DNA from: Russula earlei
Lineage: Eukaryota > Basidiomycota > Agaricomycetes > Russulales > Russulaceae
Assembly (NCBI GenBank): GCA_025769875.1
Contig: JAGFNK010000069.1
Span: 62,001-126,000, forward strand
Length of the DNA: 64,000 nt
Direction: 5' to 3'
A program made the position numbers and the translations under genes. The notes under the pieces are model-generated. The model did not search any database, was not told the DNA's origin, and saw only the letters and a list, made by a program, of their open reading frames with translations. Of the stretch, positions 36,206 through 52,437 are shown piece after piece; position 1 is the first letter of the stretch, and every line of letters begins with the position of its first letter.

Positions 36206-39200
36206 ATGGCCCCCAAGACGTATCTAACTGACGACCTCACAAAGCAGCCCGCTCAGCCGCCGGACGCCCACGTCAACCTCTCCCAGATGTTCAGCGACGC
36301 CGCCCTCTATGAGAGAGTGATCAACGCCTGCCCAGAGTCCTTGAAGAACCGCACCTTCTTCAACGCGGACGACCAGACGATCCCGAACTGCCTCGGCGGC
36401 TTCAACGACCTCATCGGCCGCGATCTCAGCCACGTCGAGCGCGCCGTCACGGACAGGCTCGCAAAGCTGTCCGTCCACAATTGGGCCTCGCCGACGGAGG
36501 ACCTCTTTGGCCCCGACGCCCCTCAAGAGGAAGAAGAGCACAGGGAGGCCAGCTCGTCCGACGAGGCCGAAGACGAGAAACGGTCACGCCCCCGGTCTGA
36601 GCCGTCGACCGCGGAAGAGGAGCCGGAGTCGCCTGGCGAACCCAAGCTCACCCCCGAGGAAGTCGTCGATCTGCTCGAACAGGAGTTTGGTGCGCTTGCT
36701 CCCCCTGGGGAGGAGAAGCTACTACTGGAGGCCGATGCGGCGTTCTTCAAGGATGTCGTCATTTTGGTCCGTCCTTTTGCCCTTAACACATCCCGTGTTG
36801 GCTCACCCCCTCTTTCTTTTTTTTTTTTTTTTTTTTTCCTTTTCTTGCCATGTTCAGGGCGTCGTTCACCTCACCACACACCGATTCACCTTTCACGCCT
36901 CACTCCTATCTTCTGAACCAGGTCACTCTGAAAAGATTGTCAAGTCCGGATCAGCCCTTATCCACCGCAGGGGATGGCGTCGAAAAAGGAGAGTCTGGTT
37001 GCAATTGGACCACGATATGATCAGCTCTTTCCCGTCCAGTCGTGACGAGGATAGAATCAAGCCCCTCAGGAGTATCCTCTGTATGTATCTCAACCGTTCT
37101 TAACTATGCGACTCCCGTTCTTTTGTTAACCCGATTATGCAGTGTCCTCAATCAAGGAAATCAAACCCGTTGATTGGAAGCGACCCCGAAGGATAGGTGT
37201 CGTCTTCGAGTCTAGACACGGCATTACTGAGGTATCTGTCGAGTTCGACACAATCGAAGCGGCACGAGATTGGAGGAACGAACTCAGAAGTGTGTCTCTT
37301 CTTACTTTCCTCTTCAAGCGATGGATGAATGAGGCTCTTCTCCATAGGCGTTATTTTCCTATATCGCCGAAATCGTCGGGCCGTTCTGGATCCTACAGAA
37401 GACGTCAATGCGATTCGCCTCAATATCCCTTTATCCCGGGTTGCAGGAGTATCCAAGTCATCATGCCTCTCGTTCGCTTACATGATTTCCCTTACCATCG
37501 CTGCTGATCCACTCGTTCCCAACGAGGCGACAAGCTCAATCAGCGCGGAAAGCGATACATCCTCTGACGTCCTCTCGGAGAGTGACACCGAGCCCTATGT
37601 CGTACAACTTAGCATTATACGCAAACACCCACTCTGGGATGATCTCACCCCGCACATCGAGAAGGCAAAGGCTGCTGCTGCTGCGGATACCACAGAGTGG
37701 CCTGGCGCAAGGGTGTACATTGACTTCGACCCGAGGACTGACTTGGCACGCCCAGAATCAGACAGCAGCGAGTTGAGCAATCTGCAATATTCTGTATCGC
37801 GTGCTTTGGGTCTCGATCCGACGAAAGACTTTTTTAGTGAGTGGAGATGTCTACGTTCAAGACACTTGTTTGATAAACACTTTTTCAGTGACTTCGGCAC
37901 ACACTCATGGTCGCTTCACCGTGAATTATGGCCGCTTCGCTGTAAATGCCGAATGCATCGGATTTTGGTCGCGATCTATTGCCTTTGGCAGAGATGTGTG
38001 CTATCGTGTCCCTATCGCGCGGGTCAAGGGAGTCACAGGACAAAGTCGCTGCAAATTTGGGCGGGATCATATTCTTGCTGTCCAAGTGCAAGGTCGGCGT
38101 GATCTTCACATACACTTCCTTGACCCAAAGAAGCGCGATACGGCGGTCGAACACGCAATCCGTTATATCGGGCTTGCGCAGGAATCACGCTATGACACAA
38201 CGGTATCCTCACCAATCACACTCACCCCTTATACCTCACGAGATGACTCGTCGACATCAAACGGTTCACCTCAACGTGCTGAAGGTCTAGACGATAGTGC
38301 AGCTTCGGCGGCGGCAAAGCCCACCTCGCCGCTGTCTCGGCTCCCCTCCTTACAGTCTACATCCACCTCATCCGGTAACTCAAAGTCTGGGCGCAACGCG
38401 AGCTCCATCTTGGCCCCACTATCACGCGTGCCCTCGACCGTGCAAAAGGCGAGGAATGGGCAAATTATGCGTGCACTTTTCCCCAAACCAGTAAACGTGC
38501 CCAACGAGGTTCTTATGACCATACCCTCGAAGCATTTTGTATGCTTGACGATCGGCTCGCGTGGCGACGTGCAACCCTACATCGCGCTGGGAAAAGCATT
38601 GCAGAAGGAGGGTCACAGGGTGACCATTGTGACCCATGAGGAGTATAAGAATTGGGTCACAGGTTTTGGAATTGAACACAGAACTGCAGGTGGTGATCCT
38701 GCGGCGCTGATGAAACTCAGTGTCGAGAACAAGGTGTGTAGGATATTCATGGTACGCTACTGTGTCAGATAACCTGGTTCTCAAAGATGTTCTCGCCTCA
38801 ATTCTTCAAGGAGAGCTTATCGAATGTGGGTATCCATGCTCTGAGAAATGGTCTTTTTAGCTCATAGCGTTCTTAGTTCCGTTCCTGGCTTGACGATCGT
38901 GCGCTTTCCTGTCTCCGTTTAATGGGACGGGTTCCTAATTCTCCACAGTCCTAGTTGATTCCTGGGAGCAATGCAAGGATGCCGATGTGCTCTTAGAAAG
39001 CCCCTCGGCCATGGCAGGTGTACACATTGCGGAAGCCCTCCGTGAGTTTCTTCATTACCCAATTCTCGTTCACAGTCGAACTTGGATTTCTGCAGACATC
39101 CCGTACTTCCGGACCTTTACCATGCCCTGGACGAAGTATGTTATCAGTCATGGACTGTTTTTCTGAGATCCTGACCCATAAATCACAGGACTCGCGAGTT

Positions 39201-40729
39201 CCCTCACGCCTTCCTGGGCCCACCAGTCGAGTCACCCACCTTTAACGCTGCGTCGTAAGTGGTTTTAACGGTGTTCCAATGTGCGGGCTATCGAGACACC
39301 TTCGATAGTTATATTCTTTTCGACAACGTTCTTTGGGCTGCCACTTCTTCCCAAATCAATCGTTGGCGTAAACATACTCTGGGGATAAGCTCAACTGATA
39401 TGGGCCATCTTGCCCAGTCCAAGATCCCATTCATCTATAACTTTTCTCAGGTACTTCCAGTATGTCACAACACATAGCCCTTTATATTCACGTCATTGTA
39501 TAGGCCGTGGTTCCCAAACCTCTCGACTGGGGAGATGCAACGGCCATTTCTGGATAGTGTGTCACACTTTCAATGGTCATTGCTCATGAGATTCTTATGG
39601 ACACCTCATTAGCTGGTTCCTTGATAATCCAGAGCTTAACTGGACGCCTCCTCGAGATCTTCTGGATTTTATTGCGAAGGCGCGCTCTGATGGAAAAGCA
39701 CTCGTCTACATCGGATTCGGTAGCATCATCGTACCCAATCCTAAACTGGTGACCGAGCGCCTCATTCGAGCGGTCCAGAAAAGTAAAGTCCACCTGGCGC
39801 GTGGCATACCACCTCCTGACACATGTACCCAGGTGATGTCCGCGCGATCATCTCGAAGGGTTGGTCAGCGCGCATGTCCAAATCCAAAGGCGAGGATGAC
39901 GTCGTTTTCCCGAAGGAGTGCTTCTCTGTGAGTTTAATCGGTTTCTTCTTCCTGTGGAGGTTATTCCAGACCGCTTACTACCTTGATCACCACCTACAGC
40001 TGGATCGAGTACCTCATGAGTATGCATTTATCACAGGTGACCATGTGCCTCTCCCTGACCGCCCCTACTTCGTAGTTGGCTCTTCCCCAAGATTGACGCA
40101 GCCTTACATCACGGCGGAGCTGGTACGACTGGTGCCAGCCTACGAGGTATGGCGTTTTATTCTTTCATGGGCGGGCGTTGATCAATCCGAACAGCTGGGA
40201 TCCCCACTCTGATTCGTCCATGGTTCGGGTGAGTCTTTCGAATTTTGAACTTCATAATTGTGCTGACGTACCATTGCGCTCGACGAACGTACAGAGACCA
40301 GTTTTTTTGGGCATCGCGGGTCCAGAAGCTCGGGGTAAACTTTCCGTCGCTACGTCGGCTCTGAGGTCATGATTCTGATTGCAAATATCGGATAACAGGC
40401 TGGTCTAAGGGTTAATAGTCTCCATTCAACTGAGGTCGCGAACGCACTGAAGAGGGCGACCACTGACCGGTGAGTGTCATCAAACTCGCTTTGTCCTCAA
40501 ATTTGATGTAGGTTTAACAAAATATTGCAGGGTAATGAAGGAGAAAGCAGCGAGCGTCGGAGAACGAATCCGATCCGTGAGTAATGCCTCTTCTTACGTT
40601 CCTGTCCTTTAAAGGGATTTGATTGACAATAATTCGCAGGAGGATGGCGTGCGCACGGCCATTGGTCAGATATATACGTATCTTCCCCGCGCCGGCCGCG
40701 ACCGCAAGTCAATCCCGAAGTCAGGATGA
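36206..40729 (+). CDS. Sterol 3-beta-glucosyltransferase, copy 2 (Atg26/UGT51 type)
   Basis: Tandem paralogue of the gene ending at 35473, with the same domain order and matching intron positions. The ATG at 36206 ([15 protein letters not shown]) is chosen because the open frame upstream lacks similarity to copy 1. N-terminal landmark [17 protein letters not shown] matches copy 1 almost exactly. GRAM parts: [34 protein letters not shown] and [86 protein letters not shown] and [13 protein letters not shown]. The final exon ends [12 protein letters not shown] at the TGA at 40729. A run of about 20 T interrupts the intron near 36820. N-termini and linkers have diverged much more than the catalytic domain. 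No break seen, so both copies are probably expressed. Confidence 0.92.
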
Positions 40730-41519
40730 TTAGTGACGCTACTACGATGATTTATCATGATCATGACATGATGGACCATTTGGGACCCTCAAGAACCACA
40801 CCTCTTTCCCCCCGTAAATTGTGCATATCCGTGCTCTTTTGCGACCTTTGACGTGTCAAGTAGCTGTAAATGTAGATCCTAATACTGTATAGGCCACCCT
40901 AGCGTCCCTCTCATCTTCTGTGTGCTACATCTGTCTTGGCCGTACTTTTGTGCCCGACATCCGTGTCTACCAGTGTAACGTTTTGCTTTACTTTCGAACA
41001 CGCTCAAATTTTGGTGACCTTCACTGTTGGCTTCGAGCGATCAGGACTAACATTGTCCGGCTCTTCGCGTTAGCGGCGGCGGCCACTTTCGATTTTTGAT
41101 TTTTCAAAAGTTAGGAAACGTCTCGTGTGATCGGGTGCCATCGCGTTCACGAATCGCACTCTCGAAGAACCAAACAGGTTCGAACATCGCATCGACGTCC
41201 TCTGAAAAGGCTGAAACGGCCTACTGGCGCTCATGGACACGCGACCCTCGTTTGGGGCGCAAGGGCTGGGCGTACGGTAGAGTAGCACACAAGCACCGCA
41301 CATGGAACAGGGCCGGTCGGTCGTCGGTCGTCGTACTAGGTGAGGAGCTAGCGCTAGCACGAGCACTGGCGCTGCCAGCACCGTCACGGTGACGGCGTGC
41401 GCACGAAAACGGGGAGAACTCCCGAGTCCATTCTTTGTTGCGATTGTGATGATCTTGTATCTTGCGGCTTCCTTCAGTTTTCCCGATCTCAACACAACCA
41501 ACCATGTGAGGCTTGCACT

Positions 41520-41534
41520 GTATATATATATATA
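41520..41534 (+). repeat. (TA)n repeat
   Basis: Fifteen bases of alternating TA just upstream of the hexamer repeat. Confidence 0.8.
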
Positions 41535-41567
41535 CAATGGAAGGGCGCCGGCGCGCTGAACCGAACC

Positions 41568-41600
41568 CAGTGCCAGTGCCAGTGCCAGTGCCAGTGCCAG
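41568..41600 (+). repeat. CAGTGC hexamer repeat, about 5.5 units
   Basis: Tandem CAGTGC units within a GC-rich segment; read as protein it gives Pro-Val or Leu-Ala runs depending on frame. Confidence 0.85.
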
Positions 41601-42792
41601 TACTAGTCCCAATACCCGAACTCGCAGATAGGAGGAAGAGTCCACTTGGAGAGGTCAAGCAGAGAAGCGGCACTGGGCACCGGCAGCTCCTTTTTTTTTT
41701 TTAGGTTCTAAACAATGTAAGTCACACGGCGGCAAGGTGAAACGCTGGCAGGATGGAGCAAAGGATGAAAGGGTTTATGAGGAAACCGACAAGAATGTAC
41801 GCAGGGCGCCCAGACGTTTCATCGGATGATCGGATGGTGACGATCTGCACGCAACTACTAACTCGGATGTGAGGCGTGCAGGCCAGGCGAAATGCAACGG
41901 GGGGGATGGGGATGGGGATGCTCACGGCTCACTTTCCATCGCGATCGCGAACACTGGCACTTATTGGCTCACCTCGCCTCTCAATCAACGTCAAGCATCA
42001 AGGGCCCAAAAAGAAAAATTGGCCGTTTGTTTTCTCCAAATAGTCACGTTCATGATCTTAAAGTTGAGGCCGACAAACCGGGGGACTCATTGCGGAAAAG
42101 TGACGGAAGACGAAGAAAGATACATGTTGCCAAATACTTGTGTGGGCAGGAAGGACGAGCGAGGGTCAGCGGGAGTTTCTTTGCGTGGTAAGGACAAAGG
42201 CATAAAATGTGCAGTTCCGGACCTCTGATTTTGTTTCAAAGAAACAAGATGAGAAAAACGAAAGGGAAAAGAGGTAATGATTCCAAAGTCGCAGTGTTTG
42301 GCCAAGGTTATTTACAGGTGGATTGGATTGTTGGGCACTGGAAGGGGGATTGGGGAGAGAGAGAAGGGATTAGGAGAGGCCCAGAATTACGAAAGATGAA
42401 TTGGGTGGGCTGTGGAATGTCCTTGAGCAGGAACCTGCGACCTAGGAGAAGACAAAAAAATAAATAGCAAAGGTGTATGGAACATTGGGAGCATTAATCA
42501 GAGTGACGTAGGCCGTGAACCATAAAATGAGGATGATAGCAGAAATGTATGGAAACCTGTGTAAGATGGCTGCATGCAAGGGGAAAGTTGCGGTGGGGTT
42601 CCGCTTTTTGCATAGTGAGTACAAACATTTGCCTTTGTTATGCATACACTGATCGAAGTGAGGTGCATAAACGAACGAAATAGAGTCCAGGGTGGTGAGG
42701 GTCAAGACGAAAGATGGACGGATTGGCTAAAAAAACAGTGATTGATTGATGTGCGTTATGCCTCGCTCTTGTTCGTGTCTATGAGGTTTGTT

Positions 42793-45700
42793 TCATGCGA
42801 TCGCTTTTAGCTCCGCGACCAACCGCTAATCAGTCAGCGAATATTTGTCAGAAACGTCAAGGCAACAGACAAAGGCGGCAGACACACCGTTGCCTCTCGC
42901 AAGAGGTCTTCTTGACTCATGTCTGCCGAATTTTGCTGTTGGCCAAGACGGATGCCGTATTGCAATAGCTGGCGCATATAGTACGGGTTGATGATCGTCT
43001 CGTCCTGGGCAAGCTCAGGCTTGCGTGTAGGTTCGGGTTGATAGTGTCTCCCCTAAATCCCGAGAATAAAAAAAGGTACCATCATCAATCAGCGTACGAC
43101 GGGAAAGAGAAGACCCGTGCAACGCACCTTCTTTCATTCCCAGCCATTCCTGCTCTAAAAGCTCGGGAATTGTCACTCTCTCCTTCGGATTTCGCGCCAA
43201 ACACTTCTTCGTGCATGCGATCACGTATGTCGGCACGCGCCGCCTGAGGTGGTCGAGCGTCTTCGGTGGACTTCCCATGCTCGCAGAGCGCACCGTTGGT
43301 GTCGCGTATTCAGGAAACTCGATCGCATGCGCGGTGTCGGGAATCGCCTTCATTTTCTGGTAAACCGAGAGGTGTTGGAATGGAGGGATGACCGTAGACC
43401 ATTTGATAGAGAATGCAGCCTAGCGACCATACATCACTTGGCCTGCCGACCTTGAGACGCCGCATACCATCGGGAAGCTCGATGGTTTCCGGAGACATGT
43501 AGTTCACGGTACCAATCTATGAGTCGAAGAAATTCTTGGGTCAGCGGGAGGACAACCACACTGAGATCTCCACGAAAGCATACCTGATGATCTCGCTGAA
43601 TGTTGGTGGTATCATTAGCAATCGCATTTGCGATCCCAAAATCGATTAATTTGAGCTGCCCACGGACGAGAACGAAGTTTGCCGGTTTGAGGTCAGAGTG
43701 CACAATCTTCTCTTCATGGATCACTTGAACGGCCTGAAGCATCTGGTAGGCAAATAAATCAGCACCCAGCGACCAAGGAAGCAGAAAACGGAACTACCTG
43801 CTGCCAGTAGTAGGCAATCCAGACCAAGTTCAGGGGCTCTTTCTGTTGATCTTGAAGAAGCCTTGCGAAGTCTTTGGATGCAAAAGGTCCAAGTTGAGCC
43901 ACAAGCCCCACCATGTCTCGTGTGAAATACGCCACTAACCGATTTCGCCGCACTCCATAACCAGCATCAAGTGACCCTTTGTTCCCCCTGGTCCGGGCTT
44001 AACTTCACTGTCCACAAGCCTGATGATCCTGCTGTTCCCGCTCAAGCGTTTAAGGAGAGCGATCTCGTTCATATATCCGCTCATCGTTTCTGCGTCTGTC
44101 TTGTCAAGCGAGACGCGTTTGATGGCATATATCTCGTTCGCATTGTTCATCACACGGTAAACGCGCGACGAACCGCCCTTTCCAATCAAGTCGAGCCGTG
44201 CATAGGCCTTTTTGCTCACAACGAGGTTGCGAGTCTTCACCTCTGGGACAGGTACATGAGCTACCTCATCCTCGCCTGCTACGGGATTTAGTTCTGACGT
44301 AGTGGGGCTGCGCCTGTGTCGAACAGAGGCGAGCGGGGCACGCGGGGGTGGTGGGACCTCGGCCAGTTTGGGTGACGTAGACTGTGGTCGTACAGGTGCG
44401 AGCGTTTGAGGTTGCGGAGGAGGAAGGTTGGTAACAGCGGATCGCAGTGTATCGGATTCGCGGCGCTGGTGACCATAGGTAGCGCGAAGGTGTGCCGCGC
44501 TAGCTACTGCAATATGCGTCGGGGATGGTGACTTACCGCGGACGATGTGGTCTTGCGGAAACGGTCGGCCTTAGAACATACATAAAGTGAGCACATGCGG
44601 AAATTGAAACTTGTCATGGACATTCACGGTCAGGGTCCACGTCCTCCTCTTCACGTCTCTGGAGAGCTCTGGCATACTCCGCTACACGAACGCGAATTAA
44701 AACATGCGATGGGACAGAAAGCAGAGTCTAGCCAACATACCATCTTCCAGGGCGATCTCCCGGTCACGGCGCCTCTTTTCCTCCAACGTTACGCGCGTCG
44801 CCCCTGTACGAGATTGGGTTAGACCCATGCTGGTCCCTGGTCGCGCACCAGAATGCGAGGCCACGCTCGAGAGGGGTGGCGCAACGGGTCGCTCCGGCGC
44901 TAGTCACTTTCAGCGAGCCTTTCATCTCAATCACGCAGGGGTACTCACTAGACGCGTCGCTGAGACTTGCAGATCGCCGGGGACGAGTACCAGAATGCGT
45001 GAGCGCATTGACGCGTTGACGTGTAGGCGGCGGTTGAGATCGCACGTATTGCCACTCTTCAGCACCACCAGCGGCCTCCGAGCTACCAGCCAGTTCAGCG
45101 ATCAAGGCGTCGTCCGCGCCATCAACCTCAGAAATCTTGTCGATAGCGAGGCCAGGCGTAAACTTTTTCTGTCCAAGTGAGTGCACGCGACTGAGACGGC
45201 TCGGTCCCGCAACCAGTTGGCGCGTGGAGGATGCGCTGGATGCAATCGGTAGTGATGGCCGTTGGGGAACTGGTACAACATCGGCCAAAGTGGAGCGGAC
45301 GTTAGAAGAGGAGGCACCGACAGCAGAGTAACGCGAGGAAAGGAAGCTGTAGTGGGCATCGGACAAAGCAGGTGCCGATCTAGGAGGAGAGTAGCGACGA
45401 TGGATGCTACTCGGACCAGGCGCGGTATCGAGAGGCATCAAAGAGGAGCCGTCAAGGTTCTCTTTGTCGTCCTGAGGGAGACCCGCGACTTGCGATTTGA
45501 GGTCGATTTCCTCCTGTTCTTGTTGCTGTTGGATCTTGAGCTTCTCGTTCATCTGGTTGAACTCTTCGAGGGTGACGCGTCTTGGACCGCCAGCCGAACG
45601 CCCGGAGCTACGTAGACCGCCGGCAAGAAGGGTACGAAAGTGAATGGAAGAGGGCTGAGCCGACGTATGCGATGATTGGGAGCCAGATTGGGGGAGAGAG

Positions 45701-46047
45701 ACGGGGCCAGAGAGAGCACGCTGGAAGGAGCGCAGGGCGGATTGGGCAGGTGGAACCGGATCAGGGCGGTCGGGGGGTATGGTGGAGGGGATGCCAGGTA
45801 AACTTTCTGATCGCGTGAGGGAAAGTCGGGTTGGATGGGGAGGGGAAGGGTTACCGGATGGGGACGGAATGAGGTCGGTGGAAGGAGGCGATTGCTTGTC
45901 CACAGGAGTTGGAGGAGAAGAACGGCCCTTTGAAACACGTTTCCATTCGCCGGCCGAGTTTTGCTCGTAGTCAAAGGAAAGCTCTAGCATGGCAGACTCG
46001 TCTGAAGGGGGTGTGTTCGGCGAAGAATTAGGAGATAGGGAGGCCAT
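42793..46047 (-). CDS. MPS1: Mps1/TTK-type spindle checkpoint kinase
   Basis: Dual-specificity kinase of the spindle assembly checkpoint and spindle pole duplication. The ATG at 46047 ([19 protein letters not shown]) starts a Ser/Pro-rich regulatory half. The kinase domain lies at about 44240-43160: glycine loop [22 protein letters not shown] (catalytic Lys), [14 protein letters not shown] (HSD in place of HRD, as in Mps1), [10 protein letters not shown] (DFG), [12 protein letters not shown] and [24 protein letters not shown] is the Mps1 activation-loop signature. The conserved tail [21 protein letters not shown] follows, then [10 protein letters not shown] and the TGA at 42793 after an intron beginning GTGTGT. 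The junction between the kinase lobe (ending LGMKE, about 43125) and the tail (about 43060) does not keep frame with consensus splice sites. This could be an unusual splice, a sequence error or a real frameshift. Confidence 0.87.
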
Positions 46048-46086
46048 GTTAGAGGAGAGGGACGAGGGAGGGGATAAGTTGAACTT

Positions 46087-47662
<1,576 letters not shown>

Positions 47663-47991
47663 CGTTCTTTCTGCTTGTTGTGGGGCCGCTCGAGTACGTT
47701 TGACACTTTGACTGGACTGTTTCCTAACCGGTTATTATACCTCCGAATGAACTCGGCTATACGGCATTCCCCATGTGATTCGAATCGGCGACTAGTCCAT
47801 TCATCTGACCGATGTCGGTCGTCTCACTGATCTCTACTACTGTACACGTCGTCTCGGGGCGAGACACAATAAACATAGGCTACGACATAGCATACCGAAC
47901 GTAACCAAGAAGAGGACATCCAAATTCAATCATACGATCCAAACGTGCGTTCACGATGCCTCTCGCAGGAGTGCTCGAGTGTCGGTACTGT

Positions 47992-48733
47992 TCAATTGCT
48001 CGAGTTTCGGTACTGTTCAAGTGCTCGCGATACAGCTTTGATATGTCCACTGAAATCAATCACCGAATCGAACACCTCACTGCGCGGAGAAGGTCACGAT
48101 TCACCGAATACGCCAAGACTTGAAACAGAGCACATACCGTACAACACCCTTCGAGTCAATGAAAAACGTGACGCGTCCCTCGGAGAGGCCCATCAAACCA
48201 CGGCTGACGCTGTATGCCTTCCGGGCCACGCCAGACTCATCACTCAACATTGGGTACTGCCATTTGATGTCAGTATAAACAAAAAACTCGGCGGGACATG
48301 TATTCTACATACGGTGACATCATGTTTCGCGGCAAACGCCTTGATGGTGGCAACTGAATCGTGGGAAATCCCAATAATCTGGATTCCCGAATCCTTAAAC
48401 TCGACCTTCTCTGAATGTACACGCGTTCATTGTTCGATATTCGTTGCGAGGTGCTGAATCTGGAGATATGACGTACCTGTGAGCGCATCCCGGAAACCGC
48501 AGACTTCTCTTGTGCAGCCATAGGTGCCTGTACAATCACCAATGCCAATGAGCGGTGAACAGAATGACGGAGCGTTGCAATGAAAGCAGGAGAAACGCAC
48601 CAGCCTTGGGGTAGAAGAATACCGCCGTAGGTTTACCGTTCGCACCCGGCTTGAACTCGTATGGCGAGCCGTTGACGTTGGGGAGCGAGAATGCCGGGGC
48701 AAGTTTTCCTATCAGCGAGTGTCTGGTGGACAT
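47992..48733 (-). CDS. PrxQ/BCP-type peroxiredoxin
   Basis: Thiol peroxidase that reduces hydrogen peroxide and organic peroxides, similar to yeast Dot5 and bacterial BCP. It starts at the ATG at 48733 (MSTRHSLIGKLAPAFSLPN); an in-frame ATG at 48829 would add a 32-residue leader. Then GKPTAVFFYPKA, and after an intron GTYGCTREVCGFRDAL, which holds the peroxidatic Cys and, five residues later, the resolving Cys typical of PrxQ. Next come GIQIIGISHDSVATIKAFA, then YPMLSDESGVARKAYSV, GRVTFFIDSKGVV and a last exon with VIDFSGHIKAVSRALEQY, ending at the TGA at 47992. Cellular site (nucleus, cytosol or mitochondria) cannot be decided. Intact. Confidence 0.9.
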
Positions 48734-49118
48734 GGTGGTTGAGGGAGAAGAGCTGACTGAGGCAGCTCCATGACTCCATTCCGCAGTCAGTGATATTCCG
48801 ACGCACGTGATGTCTACAACCTTTGACAATTACTGCTAGTTTGAAACATGCTGATGCTGTGCTGATGGTTCTGGGCCCTTCTAGCAATAAATTTCACACA
48901 AGAAATGGAGGCGATCACAGAAGCCTCCCCGTCTTTAAGGATTCACCCATACCCAATAGATTACTGTAGCACGGGGTACTTCCAACCCAACAACAGGGTA
49001 AATGACGGAGTGGCGAGCGAGACATTAAACGAATTAAGGTCTGTACGAGGTGGGTTTGAGACACCCGCTACTTTTGTGCAGCCGCGGAATTTATTGCTTC
49101 TGCAGTGAGGATTTACTA

Positions 49119-49513
49119 TCAGCTCCAATGAGTCGCTGCGGGATGATCGATGTGGCACACCTGCGTTCTGCTCAGCGAACCGCGCCCCCACTCGCTCTGA
49201 GTGTTTCAAGAATTTGTCGGCACAATTCATCATGCATTGCTCCTGACTGGACGTCGGACACGCGGCGCAATAAAAGAATTATCGGATCCTTCCTACCTCC
49301 TTCGATGACAAGGCCTTGCTGGTGAAGTCATTGCAACATGACATGAAGCAGCGCTCAACAAGGTTGGAGTACATCCGCATGAAGTCTTGCATCTAGTCGA
49401 CATGATTGAAAACGTTGCCAAGTGCGGGAGCCGAGACGTGGACAAACCTGCTTTTTCTCGATGACCTTGGTCATATGCGCCTGCTCCGCAGCATTGAATG
49501 CGGAAAAGTCCAT
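49119..49513 (-). CDS. TIM9: Small Tim chaperone Tim9
   Basis: Component of the Tim9-Tim10 hexamer in the mitochondrial intermembrane space, which escorts carrier and other membrane proteins to TIM22. The ATG at 49513 gives [20 protein letters not shown]. After an intron the next exon has [15 protein letters not shown] and the first CX3C (CFMSC), then the second CX3C (CMMNC) and [20 protein letters not shown]. The twin CX3C motifs and the length of about 90 residues are as expected. The gene is so small and split that it is easy to miss. The last few residues after EQNA depend on a short terminal intron and are less certain. Confidence 0.9.
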
Positions 49514-51014
49514 GAAGAAAGAAAGACTGCAAAACTAGTGCGACGCGGTGTGACGTGGTCCGAAGGCAAAGGCGGGTCCGATCCGTGTCTGTTTATCTGT
49601 GAGCGAGATTTTCAACGCCTGACGAGGAAATCTAACGGTGGCACAGGGAAAAGGCAGGGGGGCCTGAACTGACGGTAGGTAGCAGACCTGAGTTGGGTCT
49701 GCCTGGGAGGCAAAATTGGCGCGCAGCGGCGGGCACCAATGGACCGATCACATGGCTCATAACGCGTGCGTAATGCTCCTTCGCTTCGACTGTCCGATGC
49801 ACGCCGCTCGATTTCCAAACCTCGAATATCGCACTCGCACAGATTGATATACATCCAACACAGGGAGTAACTGACCTCTTTCCCGTCACCAACGGCTAAG
49901 TACGGAGGGATACATGACAGATCCGAGCGTGTACGCTAGCAATGAGTTATGCTGAGTGTTGCGGGATGACTGTGTTGCCCACGGACGTCAATAGGAACCA
50001 TCTTCCGATGATGCTGTCATGGATGGAGGCCCGATAACAGACGCTACGGTTCATTGACGTGGCCGGTTGAGAAATTCCACCGTAATTAATCACGACACAG
50101 CCGGTCACCGCTGGTCGCATATCTTGGTATCCGGCCACCGTATTAGTTCACAGAACGGCATGTCACCCCTTGCTGTAATGTGCCGGTTCCGTCTCCATAG
50201 GCCCGGTTAGAGGACATTGCGTTGGATCACTGAGACGTCAAGGGCAGTTTCTTGACCATATATGCACTACAGAAAAGTGGCCAATGGGCGTTTCAGGATG
50301 CAGTGATAGCATACGGGCCATGGATGTCGGTAATTCTGCTTATGCGGCAGGAACCTGTCGATATGTGAATGGTAAGCGGGCAACTCAGAATGTGATCCGT
50401 GAAGGCACCTAATGCGCTGCTCCTCCAACCCCTCAGCGCCCACGGAAGCTGACATCATGTGTTAATGTACCAGCGCGTTTTCAGCACGTTGACGGAGGTT
50501 TTGTTGGCAGGCAGCACAATTCAATTATCTAGTTCTTCGCGCAGTGGAATGCGATCTCAACTGCCAGGTGGATGGGTAGATTCCGGAAGAAGTAGACGAA
50601 TCGAGACATTCAACATTCTGATGCGTTCTTCTAAGTACAGATCAGCCTGGACTTTGCTTGAAGATGACATCTTATTTCCGCAAAGCATCGGACGTAGGAG
50701 ATACCGAGGAGAACAAGTGAGAGGCTGTGTAAAACAAAGAGGTGGATCACATAGCCGGTCCGATGAGAGGGTCAGCTTAGTCATCCCACGGTGGACTTCG
50801 TTGAGCTTGACTCGAAACATCCTTTCAAACTTTGCGACAACCACGAACGTGTCGTCCTCTAGTCTCAGGGAGGTAACATAATCTGCATTGGTTTCTTTCA
50901 CTCCTTCGTCCTATAAAAAGTGAGCGGATGTTCTTTGTGCCGCATCAGCTTCCTCACCCTTCCTCTCCTACAACACCTTCAAACTTTTCCATCCCTCCAG
51001 TGACCGATCTTAAC
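49514..51014. other. Intergenic, no gene recognised
   Basis: 1.5 kb between TIM9 and the DAHP synthase gene. Frames up to about 140 codons exist on both strands but show no domain, no consistent splice pattern and odd composition. The last 90 bp (CT-rich, 50935-51014) are the likely leader of the DAHP synthase gene. Confidence 0.55.

Positions 51015-52437
<1,423 letters not shown>

Larger units (their letters stand above)
40730..42792. other. Two-kilobase gap with simple repeats, no confident gene
   Basis: The interval contains a TA repeat, a CAGTGC-type hexamer repeat and a T run. The longest minus-strand frames (41070-41673) are Leu/Ala-rich mainly because they cross the hexamer repeat and look non-coding. 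A minus-strand frame at 42442-42705 holds two hydrophobic stretches (SAIILILWFTAYVTLI) and could be a small membrane protein, but nothing supports it further. Confidence 0.5.

Noticed and set aside
41070..41673. Two long overlapping minus-strand frames (up to 191 codons)
   Set aside because: They cross a hexamer repeat and a TA repeat, consist of Leu/Ala or Gly/Thr runs, and match no family; simple repeats lacking stops explain them.
49406..49672. Plus-strand frame opposite TIM9 as a separate gene
   Set aside because: It is the antisense shadow of the TIM9 first exon and its promoter.
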